From an uncultured Blautia sp. (GTDB lineage Bacteria; Bacillota; Clostridia; Lachnospirales; Lachnospiraceae), in the NCBI GenBank assembly GCA_934364795.1, contig CAKRMK010000016.1, positions 1 to 64,000 on the forward strand: a stretch of DNA of 64,000 nt, given 5' to 3'. A program made the position numbers and the translations under genes. Shown here piece after piece: positions 33,215 through 42,928 of this stretch. The notes beneath the pieces are model-generated. The model was given only the letters and a program-made list of their open reading frames with translations, had not been told where the DNA came from and ran no database searches. Within the stretch, counting starts at the first letter, position 1. Each line of letters opens with the position of its first letter.

Positions 33215-35068
33215 CTATTTATTAATGCTGTGAACAGTCTCTGTTATTTCGCCATCCTTTTTCGCTGGAATCCTGATCTGAACTTCCGTTCCTTTTCCAA
33301 CATAGCTGGAATAGGACAGGCCATATTTTGCACCATACAGAACCTGAAGCCTTCTGTGGGTATTGTAAATGGCAATATTGGTTCCGCCCGAAACACTGGT
33401 TCCATCGCCTGAAAGGATTACCGGCAATTTATCCGGGGCAATTCCAACTCCATCATCAGAAATCAGTAAAACTACGTCATTTTCTTCCATCCATCCAGTC
33501 AGAACAATGGTACCAGCCTTAGAAGGCTTTTCAAGAATACCGTGAAGAATAGAATTTTCCACAACCGGCTGTAGAGTAAGCTTTGGAATCTGATATTCCA
33601 TAAGCTCATCCGGAATATCGGAAATAAAGGAAATACTGTCGTGATAACGCATATTCTGCAAATGTACGTAGATAGAAACATGTTCCTCTTCTTTTGCAAT
33701 GGTGCTGATTCCCTTTTTACGGCTAAGGGTCAGCTTGTAAAAGCGGGAAAGACTTTGCACTGCATTGCAGACCTCCTGGGTCCGTCCCTGCTGCGCCATC
33801 CAGTTGATCATATCCATTGTGTTATAAAGAAAATGAGGATTGATCTGCGCCTGAAGGGAATTAAATTCTGCAATACGTAAATCCTCCGCAGCCTGCGCCT
33901 GTTTTTCCATAAGCTGATTCATTTTGCGGGTCATATAATTGTAAGTATCGATCAAATCACCAATTTCGTCATGTGCACTGGGGCTATCCATGGGAACAGG
34001 CGGTCCGTGGCGCACAGTCCGCATCTGGCTGATTACAGAAGAAATACGCCCGGTAATGGATTTGGACAAAGTACTGGCAAGCAAAAAGGCAAGCACCAGA
34101 ACTGCAATATAAATGGACAAAAACTGAAGAACCAGAATATTACTCTGGGTAATCAGAGGCTGGGAAGGAAGCACCGTTACCATAAACCATCCCGGCTGTT
34201 TGATCCGGTAAAATCCCACATATACCGTCTGTCCAAGAATATCCTGTTCCACAAAGCTGTTGGAGGACATATAGGATTCCATGATCTTGTCATAATCCAG
34301 CCAGTAAATTCCGGCAAGAGAATTGCTGGAGGCAGATACCAGATTGTTTCTTTCATTCATAATATAAGAAACGCTGCCGTCCAGTGTAAGGTTTCCGGAC
34401 AAAATCTGCTGAAAATCTTCACTGGAATAGTAAACAGCCATATAAGCATCATAGGTTCCACTGTCAAAAATCACAGAAGCATGTGTGATATAAGCCAGAT
34501 CCCCATATGCTTCCTGTTCCCTGGCCCCAAGATAGAAAGAAGGACAAAAAAGCTGGGGAACCCGGCTTCCGCGGAAAATTCCATACCAGTAAGTACCCTT
34601 GGCCTGCTCCAGGGAAAGAAAGGTATCCTTAAGATTGTCAGACTGCAAAAAAGCATTCATATCAGAAGCAGAATCCTTTGGGATTTCCATATATATTTTT
34701 ACATTGGTTACAGGCGTATCCGCAATGAGCTGGCTGATATTACGGGAAAATCTGGCTGCATCTTGTGAAGCTGCAAGGTCGGAAAAAGAATCTGTTATGG
34801 TATTTTTGAAAAGAGTCTGGTAAAAATCCTGGGAAGAAATCTGTGTACTTACATCCAGAATTTTCTGAATGGACTCTTCAATCAGCGGGGCGGTATCGGC
34901 AGAACGGTCCTGCTCCTGCCGGATCGTATAGGAAACTACCATGTCATAAGCTCTTCCGTAAAAGAAGAAAAGAATGGCAATTGCAGGAATTGCCACAATA
35001 AGAAGAAGTACCAGGGTGAATTTGGACTGAAGCTTCAGGTCCTGGTACCATTGTTTTAATGTCTGCAA
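33215..35068 (-). CDS. YesM-type sensor histidine kinase, second system
   Basis: The 617-aa protein has TM1 (about 17-37, FTLVLLLIVAIPAIAILFFF), a long outside domain (about 40-300), TM2 (about 308-330, LVLQFLSIYIAVLVLAFLLA), HAMP, and a His_kinase domain with His412 in QINPHFLYNTMDMINW. An HATPase domain follows (LQPVVENSILHG, ISDDGVGI, IAIYNTHRRLQVLYG). The start is TTG at 35068 with AAAGGAG upstream. It lies 24 bases after its response regulator on the minus strand. Unlike the first system it has no overlapping binding-protein gene. Confidence 0.92.
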   Translation of the reverse strand: MQTLKQWYQDLKLQSKFTLVLLLIVAIPAIAILFFFYGRAYDMVVSYTIRQEQDRSADTAPLIEESIQKILDVSTQISSQDFYQTLFKNTITDSFSDLAASQDAARFSRNISQLIADTPVTNVKIYMEIPKDSASDMNAFLQSDNLKDTFLSLEQAKGTYWYGIFRGSRVPQLFCPSFYLGAREQEAYGDLAYITHASVIFDSGTYDAYMAVYYSSEDFQQILSGNLTLDGSVSYIMNERNNLVSASSNSLAGIYWLDYDKIMESYMSSNSFVEQDILGQTVYVGFYRIKQPGWFMVTVLPSQPLITQSNILVLQFLSIYIAVLVLAFLLASTLSKSITGRISSVISQMRTVRHGPPVPMDSPSAHDEIGDLIDTYNYMTRKMNQLMEKQAQAAEDLRIAEFNSLQAQINPHFLYNTMDMINWMAQQGRTQEVCNAVQSLSRFYKLTLSRKKGISTIAKEEEHVSIYVHLQNMRYHDSISFISDIPDELMEYQIPKLTLQPVVENSILHGILEKPSKAGTIVLTGWMEENDVVLLISDDGVGIAPDKLPVILSGDGTSVSGGTNIAIYNTHRRLQVLYGAKYGLSYSSYVGKGTEVQIRIPAKKDGEITETVHSINK

Positions 35069-35092
35069 AATAAGTCACACTCCTTTAAACGG

Positions 35093-36640
35093 TCAGCTTT
35101 TCTTTTCCCTGTATTCCGATGGGGAAAGACCTGTATATTTCTTAAAACTTTTTCCGAAATAATTACCGTCACTGTAGCCGACTCTGGAAGAAATGTCAGC
35201 AATTTTGTATCTGGGATCAGCAAGAAGCTGTTTGGCTTTTTCCATTCGAAATTCGGTGAGATACTGATTCAGGGTCTGTCCGGTTTCATTTTTGAAAAAT
35301 GTGCAAACATAGGAGGTGGACAAAAATACATGGTCACTGATATCCTTTACTGACAGGGTTTCGTTCATATATTTCTGACTGATATAATCCTTTATAAGGA
35401 AAATTGTGGAATTTTCTTCTTCCGTATTGGTGGCTGCCTGGAAAAAGTCCCCGGTTTTCTGGACAAGCTTTTCATGAAGTTCATCAAAAGAAAAAATAGT
35501 TTCCAGGGTATCCATAAGATTTTCCTGTTTGCCAGGAACAGACAGCTTCAACTGGCGGGCTGCCTCCTCAAGGACACGGAAAAGCTTATAATACAGATCC
35601 TTTGCCTGGTTTGGCAGAATATTCTGATTATGATCAAAATACAGAAAAAGTCCCTGAAGGAAATTTTTAGTATCTGTCTCTTTTTTCTCTGTGAGAAGAG
35701 AAAGAAATTCCTTTTCAGGATTGGCTGGAAGCTGCGTATGATTTTCGGAAACCGGAATTTCGTGAAATGGAGATAAAAAGGTGCCTGCAGGGAAGAAAAA
35801 GGTATTCTGAAGCAGAATTACAGCAGAAGTATAAGACTGATAAGCCTTTGAAATCCCTATCAGAGTGTCTCCGGCAGCAATGCAGAATCTGGGATAACGG
35901 GAATACATACTGCAGAAAAAATCTTCCACACTTTTTCTTGCTCCAGGTCCAAGTACAGGACCGAAAATAAAATATACAATATACTGTACCCGTTTTTCAG
36001 CAAAAATACATTCCATATGGAAAGGCTTCAGGAAATCCCGTACAGACACATACATGGCATTGACTGTGGAAGGGGAAAGTTCTTCGTCCGCTTCTGTTTT
36101 TAATACAATAGCCGTAAAACTGGTAGAAGAAGTAACTGGAAGGGAAAGCTCGTCTACCAGCTTTTCAATGGCATCTTTTGCATGGGCATAAGGCTGTGTC
36201 AGCAGCAGTGCCAGGTGGGAAGCACTCTCAAGGGAATGCATGGATTCATTATAGCGGGAGCGCTGCTTGGCAAGGCAAAGATCACGGGCCTGTACAATAG
36301 CATCCTGGATTTCCTGTGGATCCAGCGGTTTTTCGATATAATTTACAGCGCGAAGTTTAATGGCAGCTTTCAGATATTCTTTATCCGAATAACCGCTCAT
36401 AAAAACAGGAACCACATCGGGAAGAAGATTCTCCAGACGCTCCAGCATCTGGATTCCATCCATACGTGGCATACGCACATCACAGAGGATGATATCCGGC
36501 TTGTGTGTACGGGCAGCTTCCAGCCCGTTTATTCCATCATCAGCCTGAAAGACTTCGTCAATTCCGATAGCATTCCAGTCAATAGAGGAAATCACACCGG
36601 TACGTGTAAGCTCTTCATCATCTACAATCAGTAATTTCAT
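35093..36640 (-). CDS. YesN-type response regulator with AraC output domain, second system
   Basis: The 515-aa protein has a receiver domain with Asp7/Asp8, phospho-acceptor Asp54 (LCDVRMPRMDG) and a Lys in NYIEKPLDP. The variable middle is followed by a C-terminal AraC double helix-turn-helix (about 415-512, LSVKDISDHVFLSTSYVCTFF, YKIADISSRVGYSDGNYFGKSF). Divergent from the transporter at 36874 across 233 bases that hold repeated TGGAAAAT boxes, so it almost certainly regulates that operon. Confidence 0.93.
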   Translation of the reverse strand: MKLLIVDDEELTRTGVISSIDWNAIGIDEVFQADDGINGLEAARTHKPDIILCDVRMPRMDGIQMLERLENLLPDVVPVFMSGYSDKEYLKAAIKLRAVNYIEKPLDPQEIQDAIVQARDLCLAKQRSRYNESMHSLESASHLALLLTQPYAHAKDAIEKLVDELSLPVTSSTSFTAIVLKTEADEELSPSTVNAMYVSVRDFLKPFHMECIFAEKRVQYIVYFIFGPVLGPGARKSVEDFFCSMYSRYPRFCIAAGDTLIGISKAYQSYTSAVILLQNTFFFPAGTFLSPFHEIPVSENHTQLPANPEKEFLSLLTEKKETDTKNFLQGLFLYFDHNQNILPNQAKDLYYKLFRVLEEAARQLKLSVPGKQENLMDTLETIFSFDELHEKLVQKTGDFFQAATNTEEENSTIFLIKDYISQKYMNETLSVKDISDHVFLSTSYVCTFFKNETGQTLNQYLTEFRMEKAKQLLADPRYKIADISSRVGYSDGNYFGKSFKKYTGLSPSEYREKKS

Positions 36641-36731
36641 AATTATAATCTCCGTTTTAGAATTATCGCATCTGACGATAACATCATATCACAAAAATAT
36701 CTAAAAGACGAGGGCAAAAGAGCCCGTTTTT

Positions 36732-36807
36732 GTGGAATATTCTTTGATCAGTGGAAAATTTTACCCATAAAGTGGAAAATATTTTACCCTGTTTCCAAAT
36801 ATTTTCC
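36732..36807. promoter_or_regulatory. Cluster of repeated boxes for the AraC-type regulator
   Basis: GTGGAATATT (36732), GTGGAAAATTTTACCC (36751) and GTGGAAAATATTTTACCC (36772) are direct repeats spaced 19 and 21 bases, about two helical turns. The third also forms a perfect 11-bp inverted repeat, GGAAAATATTT (36774-36784) with AAATATTTTCC (36797-36807). The cluster ends just before the -35 box at 36811, an activator placement. Confidence 0.7.
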
Positions 36808-36810
36808 CAT

Positions 36811-36839
36811 TTTCAAACAAAGTGCACAGGTGATAGAAT
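36811..36839 (+). promoter_or_regulatory. Promoter of the rhamnose/AI-2-type importer
   Basis: TTTCAA (36811-36816), 17-base spacer, TAGAAT (36834-36839). The weak -35 fits activator dependence. Confidence 0.55.
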
Positions 36840-36873
36840 AATACCAGATCAAGAAAGGGAGGAGAAAAAAGCC

Positions 36874-38385
36874 GTGTCTGAATATGTTCTTGAGTTAAAA
36901 GGCATTACGAAAATTTTCCCCGGCGTTAAAGCACTGAACAATGTACAGTTCCAGTTGAAACCTGGTGAAGTTCATGCACTGATGGGCGAAAACGGTGCAG
37001 GTAAATCTACCTTCATTAAAGTAATTACCGGTGTACATAAAGCAGAAGAAGGCGAAATGTACCTGTTTGGCGAGAAAGTGGATTTTAAAGGTCCGAAGGA
37101 CGCACAGGCAGCTGGAATCGCAGCTGTATATCAGCATCCTACATCATATCCACATCTTACAGTAGCTGAAAATATTTTTATGGGCCATGAGATTAAGAAA
37201 AATCACATGATCCAGTGGAAAGCAATGAATGAGGAAGCAAACAAGCTTCTGAAACAGTTAAATGCAGATTTTGATGCAACTGCAGAAATGGGAACTTTAA
37301 GTGTTGCCCAGCAGCAGATGGTTGAGATCGCAAAGGCGTTATCCACAAATGCAAAAATCGTTATTCTGGATGAGCCTACCGCTTCTCTTACAAAGAGAGA
37401 ATCTGAAGAGCTTTACAGAATCGTTGACCAGTTAAAAGAAAAAGGGGTTTCCATTATCTTCATTTCCCACCGTTTCGAGGATATGTACCGTCTGGCAAGC
37501 AGAGTTACCGTATTCCGTGACTCCCAGTACATCGGTACTTATGATGTTGATGGAATCACAAATGCAGACCTTATCAAAGCAATGGTTGGCCGTGAGATCA
37601 AGGATCTGTTCCCGAAACCGGAGGTTAAGATCGGTGATGAGATGCTTCGTATCGAGCATTTATCCCGTACCGGATATTTCAAAGATGTTTCCTTCAGCGT
37701 ACGTGCAGGTGAGATCGTAGGTCTTACAGGTCTTGTTGGAGCAGGACGTACAGAGGTTGTAGAAAGCGTCTGTGGAATCACAAATCCAGATGAAGGTAAG
37801 GTTTATCTGGAAGGCAAAGAAGTACATATCAAACAGCCGTCTGATGCAATGGAAAAAGGAATCATCCTTCTTCCGGAGGACCGTCAGAAAGAGGGTCTGA
37901 TCATGAGCTGGGGACTTGGAAGAAACGTAACACTTCCTACCATCAGCAAATATGCAAAGAAGGGCTTCAATGATGAAAAGACAGAAAGAGATCTTTCCAA
38001 GAGACTTCTGGAAGAGGTAGATACCAAAGCCGTTGATATCTTCCAGCCTGCAAGCTCTCTGTCAGGTGGAAACCAGCAGAAGGTTGTAGTTGCCAAAGCT
38101 CTTAGTCAGGAAATGAAAGTCGTAATCATGGATGAGCCTACCAAAGGTGTTGATGTTGGTGCAAAAGCTGAAATCTACGCTATCATGGGAGATCTTGCAA
38201 AGAAAGGCTATGCAATCATCCTGATTTCTTCTGAAATGCCAGAAATCCTTGGTATGTCAGACCGTATCGTTGTTATGTGCAACGGACGCAAGACCGGTGA
38301 ACTTGGAAGAGGCGAGGCTACTCAGGAGCTGATCCTTGAGCTGGCTATGGAGAAAGGTACATCAGGAAAGGGGGCAGCTAAATAA
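36874..38385 (+). CDS. Rhamnose/AI-2-type sugar ABC transporter ATPase
   Basis: The 503-aa protein has two ABC cassettes. The first has Walker A MGENGAGKSTFI, Walker B IVILDEPTASLTK and LSVAQQQMVEIAK. The second has a degenerate Walker A (GLVGAGRTEVV), LSGGNQQKVVVAK and VIMDEPTKGVDVG. GTG 36874 is used: a GGGAGGAG sequence precedes it, whereas the longer frame from 36751 would cross the promoter and operator region. It overlaps the first permease by one base. Confidence 0.93.
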   Translation: MSEYVLELKGITKIFPGVKALNNVQFQLKPGEVHALMGENGAGKSTFIKVITGVHKAEEGEMYLFGEKVDFKGPKDAQAAGIAAVYQHPTSYPHLTVAENIFMGHEIKKNHMIQWKAMNEEANKLLKQLNADFDATAEMGTLSVAQQQMVEIAKALSTNAKIVILDEPTASLTKRESEELYRIVDQLKEKGVSIIFISHRFEDMYRLASRVTVFRDSQYIGTYDVDGITNADLIKAMVGREIKDLFPKPEVKIGDEMLRIEHLSRTGYFKDVSFSVRAGEIVGLTGLVGAGRTEVVESVCGITNPDEGKVYLEGKEVHIKQPSDAMEKGIILLPEDRQKEGLIMSWGLGRNVTLPTISKYAKKGFNDEKTERDLSKRLLEEVDTKAVDIFQPASSLSGGNQQKVVVAKALSQEMKVVIMDEPTKGVDVGAKAEIYAIMGDLAKKGYAIILISSEMPEILGMSDRIVVMCNGRKTGELGRGEATQELILELAMEKGTSGKGAAK

Positions 38386-39380
38386 TGGAAAAGAAATCTT
38401 TCATGAAAAAGCTGACAGGTTCCCGTGAAGCACTGCTTGCAGTGATCCTGGTTCTGCTTTTCGTAGTAATCACAGCAATCAGCCCGTCATTCCTTACATT
38501 TAAGTCTCTGACGGATATGCTGAAAAACAACGCAGTAACAATGGTAATGTCACTTGGTATGCTGTGTGTCATGCTGGTAGGCGGAATTGATATTTCTATC
38601 ATGTCTACTCTGGCACTGACTGGTATGTCAATTGGTATGCTTCTGAAATATGACCACATTTCCAGTACTTTCCTGGCATTTGTGATCGCACTGGCAATCG
38701 GAATCGTATGTGGCTTCCTGGTAGGTCTTGTAATCTCCAGAGCAGATGTTCCTCCGATTATTGCAACAATGGGCTTCATGTACATCTACCGTGCAATGGG
38801 ATATCTTGTTTCCCACAACGGTGAGTGGGCAAGTGCAGCAGCCCTTGGTAAATTCAAAGATTTCGCAACAACAAAATTCCTGGGAATGAGCCTTGTAATC
38901 TGGGTGATCATCGTCTGCTATGTAATCTTCTTTATCTTCATGAAATGGACAACACTTGGAAGAAGAATCTACGCAGTAGGAAGTAACCCAAGCGCAGCAG
39001 AAGTTTCCGGTATCAATGTAAAAAATATTAAGCTTCTTGTTTATACTATCATGGGTCTTCTTGCCGGTCTTGGCGGAGCTCTTCAGGTTTCCATTTATGC
39101 TTCTGCAATGCCTGATATGCAGCAGGGCGGTGAGATGGACGTTATCGCAGCCTGCGTTATCGGTGGTGTAAGCATGAGCGGTGGCCGTGGTACAGTACTT
39201 GGTGCTCTTCTTGGATCTCTGATCCTTGCAACCATTGCAAAAGCACTTCCGCTGATCCCATTCTTCGATCAGCTGTGGCTGAATACCATCAAGGGTGTTA
39301 TCATTCTTGTCGTAGTTGTTGTAAACATCGTATTACAGCGTGCGGCTGACAAAAATGCATTAAAGGGAAGGGAGATGTAA
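38385..39380 (+). CDS. Sugar ABC permease 1 (RhaP/LsrC-like)
   Basis: The 331-aa BPD_transp_2-type permease has about ten hydrophobic helices, the family stretch MLCVMLVGGIDISIMS and the loop GSNPSAAEVSGINVKNI. First of two dissimilar permeases, an arrangement known for rhamnose (RhaPQ) and AI-2 (LsrCD) importers. Start ATG overlaps the ATPase stop. Confidence 0.9.
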   Translation: MEKKSFMKKLTGSREALLAVILVLLFVVITAISPSFLTFKSLTDMLKNNAVTMVMSLGMLCVMLVGGIDISIMSTLALTGMSIGMLLKYDHISSTFLAFVIALAIGIVCGFLVGLVISRADVPPIIATMGFMYIYRAMGYLVSHNGEWASAAALGKFKDFATTKFLGMSLVIWVIIVCYVIFFIFMKWTTLGRRIYAVGSNPSAAEVSGINVKNIKLLVYTIMGLLAGLGGALQVSIYASAMPDMQQGGEMDVIAACVIGGVSMSGGRGTVLGALLGSLILATIAKALPLIPFFDQLWLNTIKGVIILVVVVVNIVLQRAADKNALKGREM

Positions 39381-39382
39381 TC

Positions 39383-40387
39383 ATGGCTGGAAAATCTGGA
39401 AGAAGTATTAACAACGTGCCGAAAAGCCCTGTAAAACAGATGATCTTCAGCTGGGAAGGCATTCTGGTACTCCTGTTTATTGCAGTAAATATTTTCTGTG
39501 CAAACTTTTCTGAATTCTACAATATGAAGAGCTTGCTCCGTCAGATGCCTGTTTATCTGGCAGAAATCTTCTTGATGCTGCCGATGGCATACATTCTGGT
39601 ACTTGGTGAGATCGATATTTCCGTTGGTTCTATCGTGTGTCTCTCCGCAACAATGGCTTGTATCGTAGCAAATACAGGCGCACCGTTTATCGTAGTAATT
39701 CTTGCAACACTTCTGGTTGGTTCTCTTTGCGGAGCTGTAAACGCATTTGTTCTTACCAGATTTGAAGAATTGCCTCCAATGATCGTAACACTTGCAACAC
39801 AGATCATCTTCAGAGGTATTGCAGAGATCGTTCTTGGAAGCGGCGGAAGTATTTCCGTAACAAATACAGAAGGCTTCTCTGCACTTGGCGGAAAAGTAGG
39901 AAGAGTTCCTTACATTCTGTTCCTGGTTCTGATTCTTGGAATTATTGCAGCAGTTATCCTTGGAAAATGCACTTTTGGACGTAGAGTATATGCAATCGGT
40001 ACTAACCGTCTTGCAGCTTACTACTCTGGAATCCACGTACAGAAGATCCGCTTCATCATTTACACTCTGATGGGAACAATCTCCGGTCTTTGTGCACTGT
40101 TCCTGATGTCCTCCTCATTTGGTGCAAACACCACAACCGGTAACGGATTTGAGATGGACGCTATCGCAATGGCAGTATTTGGAGGAATCTCCTCCACTGG
40201 TGGTAAAGGAAATATTGCAGGTGGTCTTATTTCCGCATTCATCATCGTTTGCCTTCGTGTTGGTCTTGGACAGAGAAATATCCATCCGCAGGTTATCCTT
40301 CTGATCATTGGTGTACTTCTGATCGGTGCAGTTGCACTTCCGAATATCATCAAAGAAGTTCAGAAGAAAATGAAAATGGCAAAATAA
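39383..40387 (+). CDS. Sugar ABC permease 2 (RhaQ/LsrD-like)
   Basis: The 334-aa permease of the same family (MAYILVLGEIDISVGSIV, GTNRLAAYYSGIHVQKI) begins two bases after permease 1. Together they form a heterodimeric channel. Confidence 0.9.
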   Translation: MAGKSGRSINNVPKSPVKQMIFSWEGILVLLFIAVNIFCANFSEFYNMKSLLRQMPVYLAEIFLMLPMAYILVLGEIDISVGSIVCLSATMACIVANTGAPFIVVILATLLVGSLCGAVNAFVLTRFEELPPMIVTLATQIIFRGIAEIVLGSGGSISVTNTEGFSALGGKVGRVPYILFLVLILGIIAAVILGKCTFGRRVYAIGTNRLAAYYSGIHVQKIRFIIYTLMGTISGLCALFLMSSSFGANTTTGNGFEMDAIAMAVFGGISSTGGKGNIAGGLISAFIIVCLRVGLGQRNIHPQVILLIIGVLLIGAVALPNIIKEVQKKMKMAK

Positions 40388-40431
40388 AAAATTCCTTAAC
40401 AACTAACTCATATGTAATTTATAAGCTTGTT

Positions 40432-40460
40432 AATTGCCCTTGTGGAAGTGCAGGGCAGTT
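40432..40460 (+). other. Intercistronic hairpin without U-tract
   Basis: AATTGCCCT (40432-40440) pairs with AGGGCAGTT (40452-40460) apart from one G-U. No T-run follows. Placement between last permease and binding protein repeats that at 28501-28526. Confidence 0.6.
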
Positions 40461-40501
40461 GCAAATAAAAACTATATTAATTTCCATGGGAGGAAAAAAC
40501 T

Positions 40502-41524
40502 ATGAACAAAAAAATCGTAAGCGCAGTTCTTTGTGGAGCAATGATTCTTGGATCTGCAGTTCCGGCTATGGCTGGTTCAGCTGATGGAAAGAAAATCGCA
40601 CTGGTTGGTAAATCCGCTGGTAACGCATTCTTCGAAATCGCAGCTTCTTCTTTCGTAGAGACAGCTGAAGCAGAAGGCGCAACAGTTGATACTGTATATC
40701 CAGAAGCAGCAACAGCAGATGCACAGATCAAAGTTCTTGATAACCTGATTTCTCAGGACTACGATGCAATCTGCATCTCTGCAAACGACGTAAACGCTCT
40801 TCAGGCTAAATTACAGGAAGCTATGGACGAAGGAATTAAGATCTCCTGCTTCGACTCTGCTACAAACCCAGACAGCCGTCAGATCTTCATCAACCAGGCT
40901 GGTACAGTTGCTGTAGGCCAGGCTCTTCTGGACGCTGTTTCTGATATCGCTGGTGGCGAGGGACAGTTCGCAATCCTTTCTGCTACATCCCAGGCTGCAA
41001 ACCAGAACGCATGGATCGACGCTATGAAAAAAATCATGGAAGAGGATGATTCCTATGCAAACCTTGAGCTTGTAGAAGTTGCATATGGCGATGACGAGCC
41101 ACAGAAATCTACAGACCAGACCGCAGCTCTTCTTGAGAAATATCCAGATCTGAAAGTTATCTGCGCTCCTACAACAGTTGGTATCGCAGCAGCTGCTAAA
41201 TACCTTCAGGACAACGGATCTGCTTGCAAATTAACAGGTCTTGGACTTCCATCTGAGATGCTTGAGTACACAGGTGCTGATGATGAGCATTCCTGCCCAT
41301 ACTTCTATCTGTGGGATATGCAGGGCCTTGGAAAACTTTCCGCTCTGACAACAATCGCTCTGATCAACGACGAGATCACAGGTGCTATTGATGAGACATT
41401 CACAGCTGGTGACCTTGGTGATTACACAATCACAGAAGCTGATGACGGCGGCACAGAAGTTGTTCTTGGTGCTCCTCTTCAGTTCAACCCAGACAACATC
41501 GAAGAGATGGCTAAACTGTACTAA
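40502..41524 (+). CDS. Rhamnose/AI-2-type sugar-binding protein (RhaS/LsrB family)
   Basis: The 340-aa protein has a Sec signal peptide (1-24, cleavage near PAMA-GS) without a lipobox. The mature part has the RhaS/LsrB pattern: KIALVGKSAGNAFFEIAA, DNLISQDYDAICISANDV, SCFDSATNPDSRQIFINQA, FYLWDMQGLGKLSAL and a C-terminal APLQFNPDNIEEM. Rhamnose is one reasonable ligand given the RhaB-type kinase nearby. AI-2 is less likely because no LsrK/F/G gene is seen. Strongly biased codons suggest abundance. Confidence 0.88.
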   Translation: MNKKIVSAVLCGAMILGSAVPAMAGSADGKKIALVGKSAGNAFFEIAASSFVETAEAEGATVDTVYPEAATADAQIKVLDNLISQDYDAICISANDVNALQAKLQEAMDEGIKISCFDSATNPDSRQIFINQAGTVAVGQALLDAVSDIAGGEGQFAILSATSQAANQNAWIDAMKKIMEEDDSYANLELVEVAYGDDEPQKSTDQTAALLEKYPDLKVICAPTTVGIAAAAKYLQDNGSACKLTGLGLPSEMLEYTGADDEHSCPYFYLWDMQGLGKLSALTTIALINDEITGAIDETFTAGDLGDYTITEADDGGTEVVLGAPLQFNPDNIEEMAKLY

Positions 41525-41559
41525 TCAGAAGTCAGATATAAGATTAAATGGTAAAGAAG

Positions 41560-41585
41560 AAGCCCTGCCGTGTGCAGGGCTTTTT
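41560..41585 (+). terminator. Rho-independent terminator after the importer operon
   Basis: AGCCCTGC (41561-41568) pairs with GCAGGGCT (41574-41581) around five bases, followed by Ts. Confidence 0.9.
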
Positions 41586-41664
41586 CGTGTACGAAATAAT
41601 ATCAGAGCATGCAATGTATACGCTCAACTTTACTGTATATTTTGCCGAAATTCGATGGGCGAAA

Positions 41665-42603
41665 TTAGTTATTGCATGACATATTCAGAAATTCTTCCAT
41701 GGCTCTTGTGAAATATCTTCCTTTTTTCCAGTAAAAACAAACCTTTCTGCTGTTGTGTCTTTCCGGAAGTTTATAATAAATAACTTCTTTATTATAGGGA
41801 ATCCGGGAGAGCATAATATCTCCGATAAAAGAAATTCCAATTCCCGACTGACAGATGTTATAGGCAGTCATCTGCTGATCCATATTTAAGATCACATCCG
41901 GTTCAAAATGGCTGGCAAGGCAGATCTGTCTTGCTCTTTTTCCAGTATCATTTTCATTATTCAGCATAATAAAGGGCTGTCCCTGAAAGCATTTCAAAGG
42001 AACGGGGGAGAATCGTTCTTCAAGAAAAGAACCGTCACGGATGCAGCTGTCAGCAATCTGAAACTCTGTCAGTTTCTTATTGACTGCCAGGCGGCGGGGT
42101 ACTGCCAGAATCAGGTGCTCCTCCTGAAAAAGACGGCTGTCAAAAATCTCCGGATTCAGGGCTGTGTTGTCCAGAATCACATCAACGGTTCCTTTTTGAA
42201 GAAACTCTGTCAGCCTGGTGGTATTTTCTTCTACCAGGTTGATTTTGATATTTGGATAGCGGGCAACAAAATCCGAAATCAGCGGGGGCAGGATCCAGGA
42301 AGAAAAAAGATTGCTGCCTCCAAGGGTAAGATTACCAGTGTCCAGATTTCCAAGGTCATGGACAAAATCAGAAAAACCTTTCTGAATACTCAGGATTTCT
42401 TCCACACACCGGATATACTCTTTTCCACATTCTGTAAGACCAAGAGGCTTGGTGCTCCGGTCAAAAATGGGATAACCTACCTTTTTTTCCACACGCTTTA
42501 CATTGGCGCTTAAAGACGGCTGGGAAATAAAAAGCCTGGCAGCTGCCCTTGAAAAGCTTTTTTCTTTGTATACCTCATAAACGTATTCCATTCCTTGAAA
42601 CAT
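41665..42603 (-). CDS. LysR-family transcriptional regulator, divergent from aspA
   Basis: The 312-aa protein starts MFQGMEYVYEVYKEKSFSRA and has the LysR helix-turn-helix (SRAAARLFISQPSLSANVKRVE, about 17-38) and an effector domain (LTLGGSNLFSSWILPPLI, DVILDNTALN, GIGISFIGD). ATG 42603 has AAGGAG at good distance; the longer frame from 42660 lacks one. It faces away from the aspartase gene over 325 bases, so it probably regulates that gene and itself. Confidence 0.9.
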   Translation of the reverse strand: MFQGMEYVYEVYKEKSFSRAAARLFISQPSLSANVKRVEKKVGYPIFDRSTKPLGLTECGKEYIRCVEEILSIQKGFSDFVHDLGNLDTGNLTLGGSNLFSSWILPPLISDFVARYPNIKINLVEENTTRLTEFLQKGTVDVILDNTALNPEIFDSRLFQEEHLILAVPRRLAVNKKLTEFQIADSCIRDGSFLEERFSPVPLKCFQGQPFIMLNNENDTGKRARQICLASHFEPDVILNMDQQMTAYNICQSGIGISFIGDIMLSRIPYNKEVIYYKLPERHNSRKVCFYWKKGRYFTRAMEEFLNMSCNN

Positions 42604-42928
42604 ATATGTACACTCCTTGGTTAAATATTTAATATATTGTGTAAATAGCTGTATTCTCATGTTCAGGGGTGCAAAAGTTTAAAAGCTTTATCATGCAAGT
42701 ATGGACAGCTTTTGCTCCTTTGTGCTTTTGCCTCCTCTGATTTTTTACGCCTTTGTCCATTAATACTACATAATTTTAAAACTATAATAATTATAAAAAT
42801 ATATGTATTTGATTATATAATAACGGACTCCTATAATAAGAACAAGAGACAAAAAATAAATTTTTACATCTAAAAAATAATTTGTCTGTAAAGAGAATAA
42901 CGTAATAAAAGGAATGGAGATATAGAAA
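42604..42928. other. 325-base divergent regulatory region
   Basis: No gene. Very A/T-rich towards aspA. Contains AAAAGCT/AGCTTTT arms (about 42681-42715) and the aspA promoter at 42809-42837. The LysR-side promoter is not clear. Confidence 0.6.
42809..42837 (+). promoter_or_regulatory. Promoter of the aspartase gene
   Basis: TTGATT (42809-42814), exact 17-base spacer, TATAAT (42832-42837), about 90 bases before the ATG. Confidence 0.65.

Noticed and set aside
36751..36873. Longer N-terminus for the ATPase at 36874
   Set aside because: The extension would cross the regulator boxes and promoter, and the GTG at 36874 has the ribosome-binding site.
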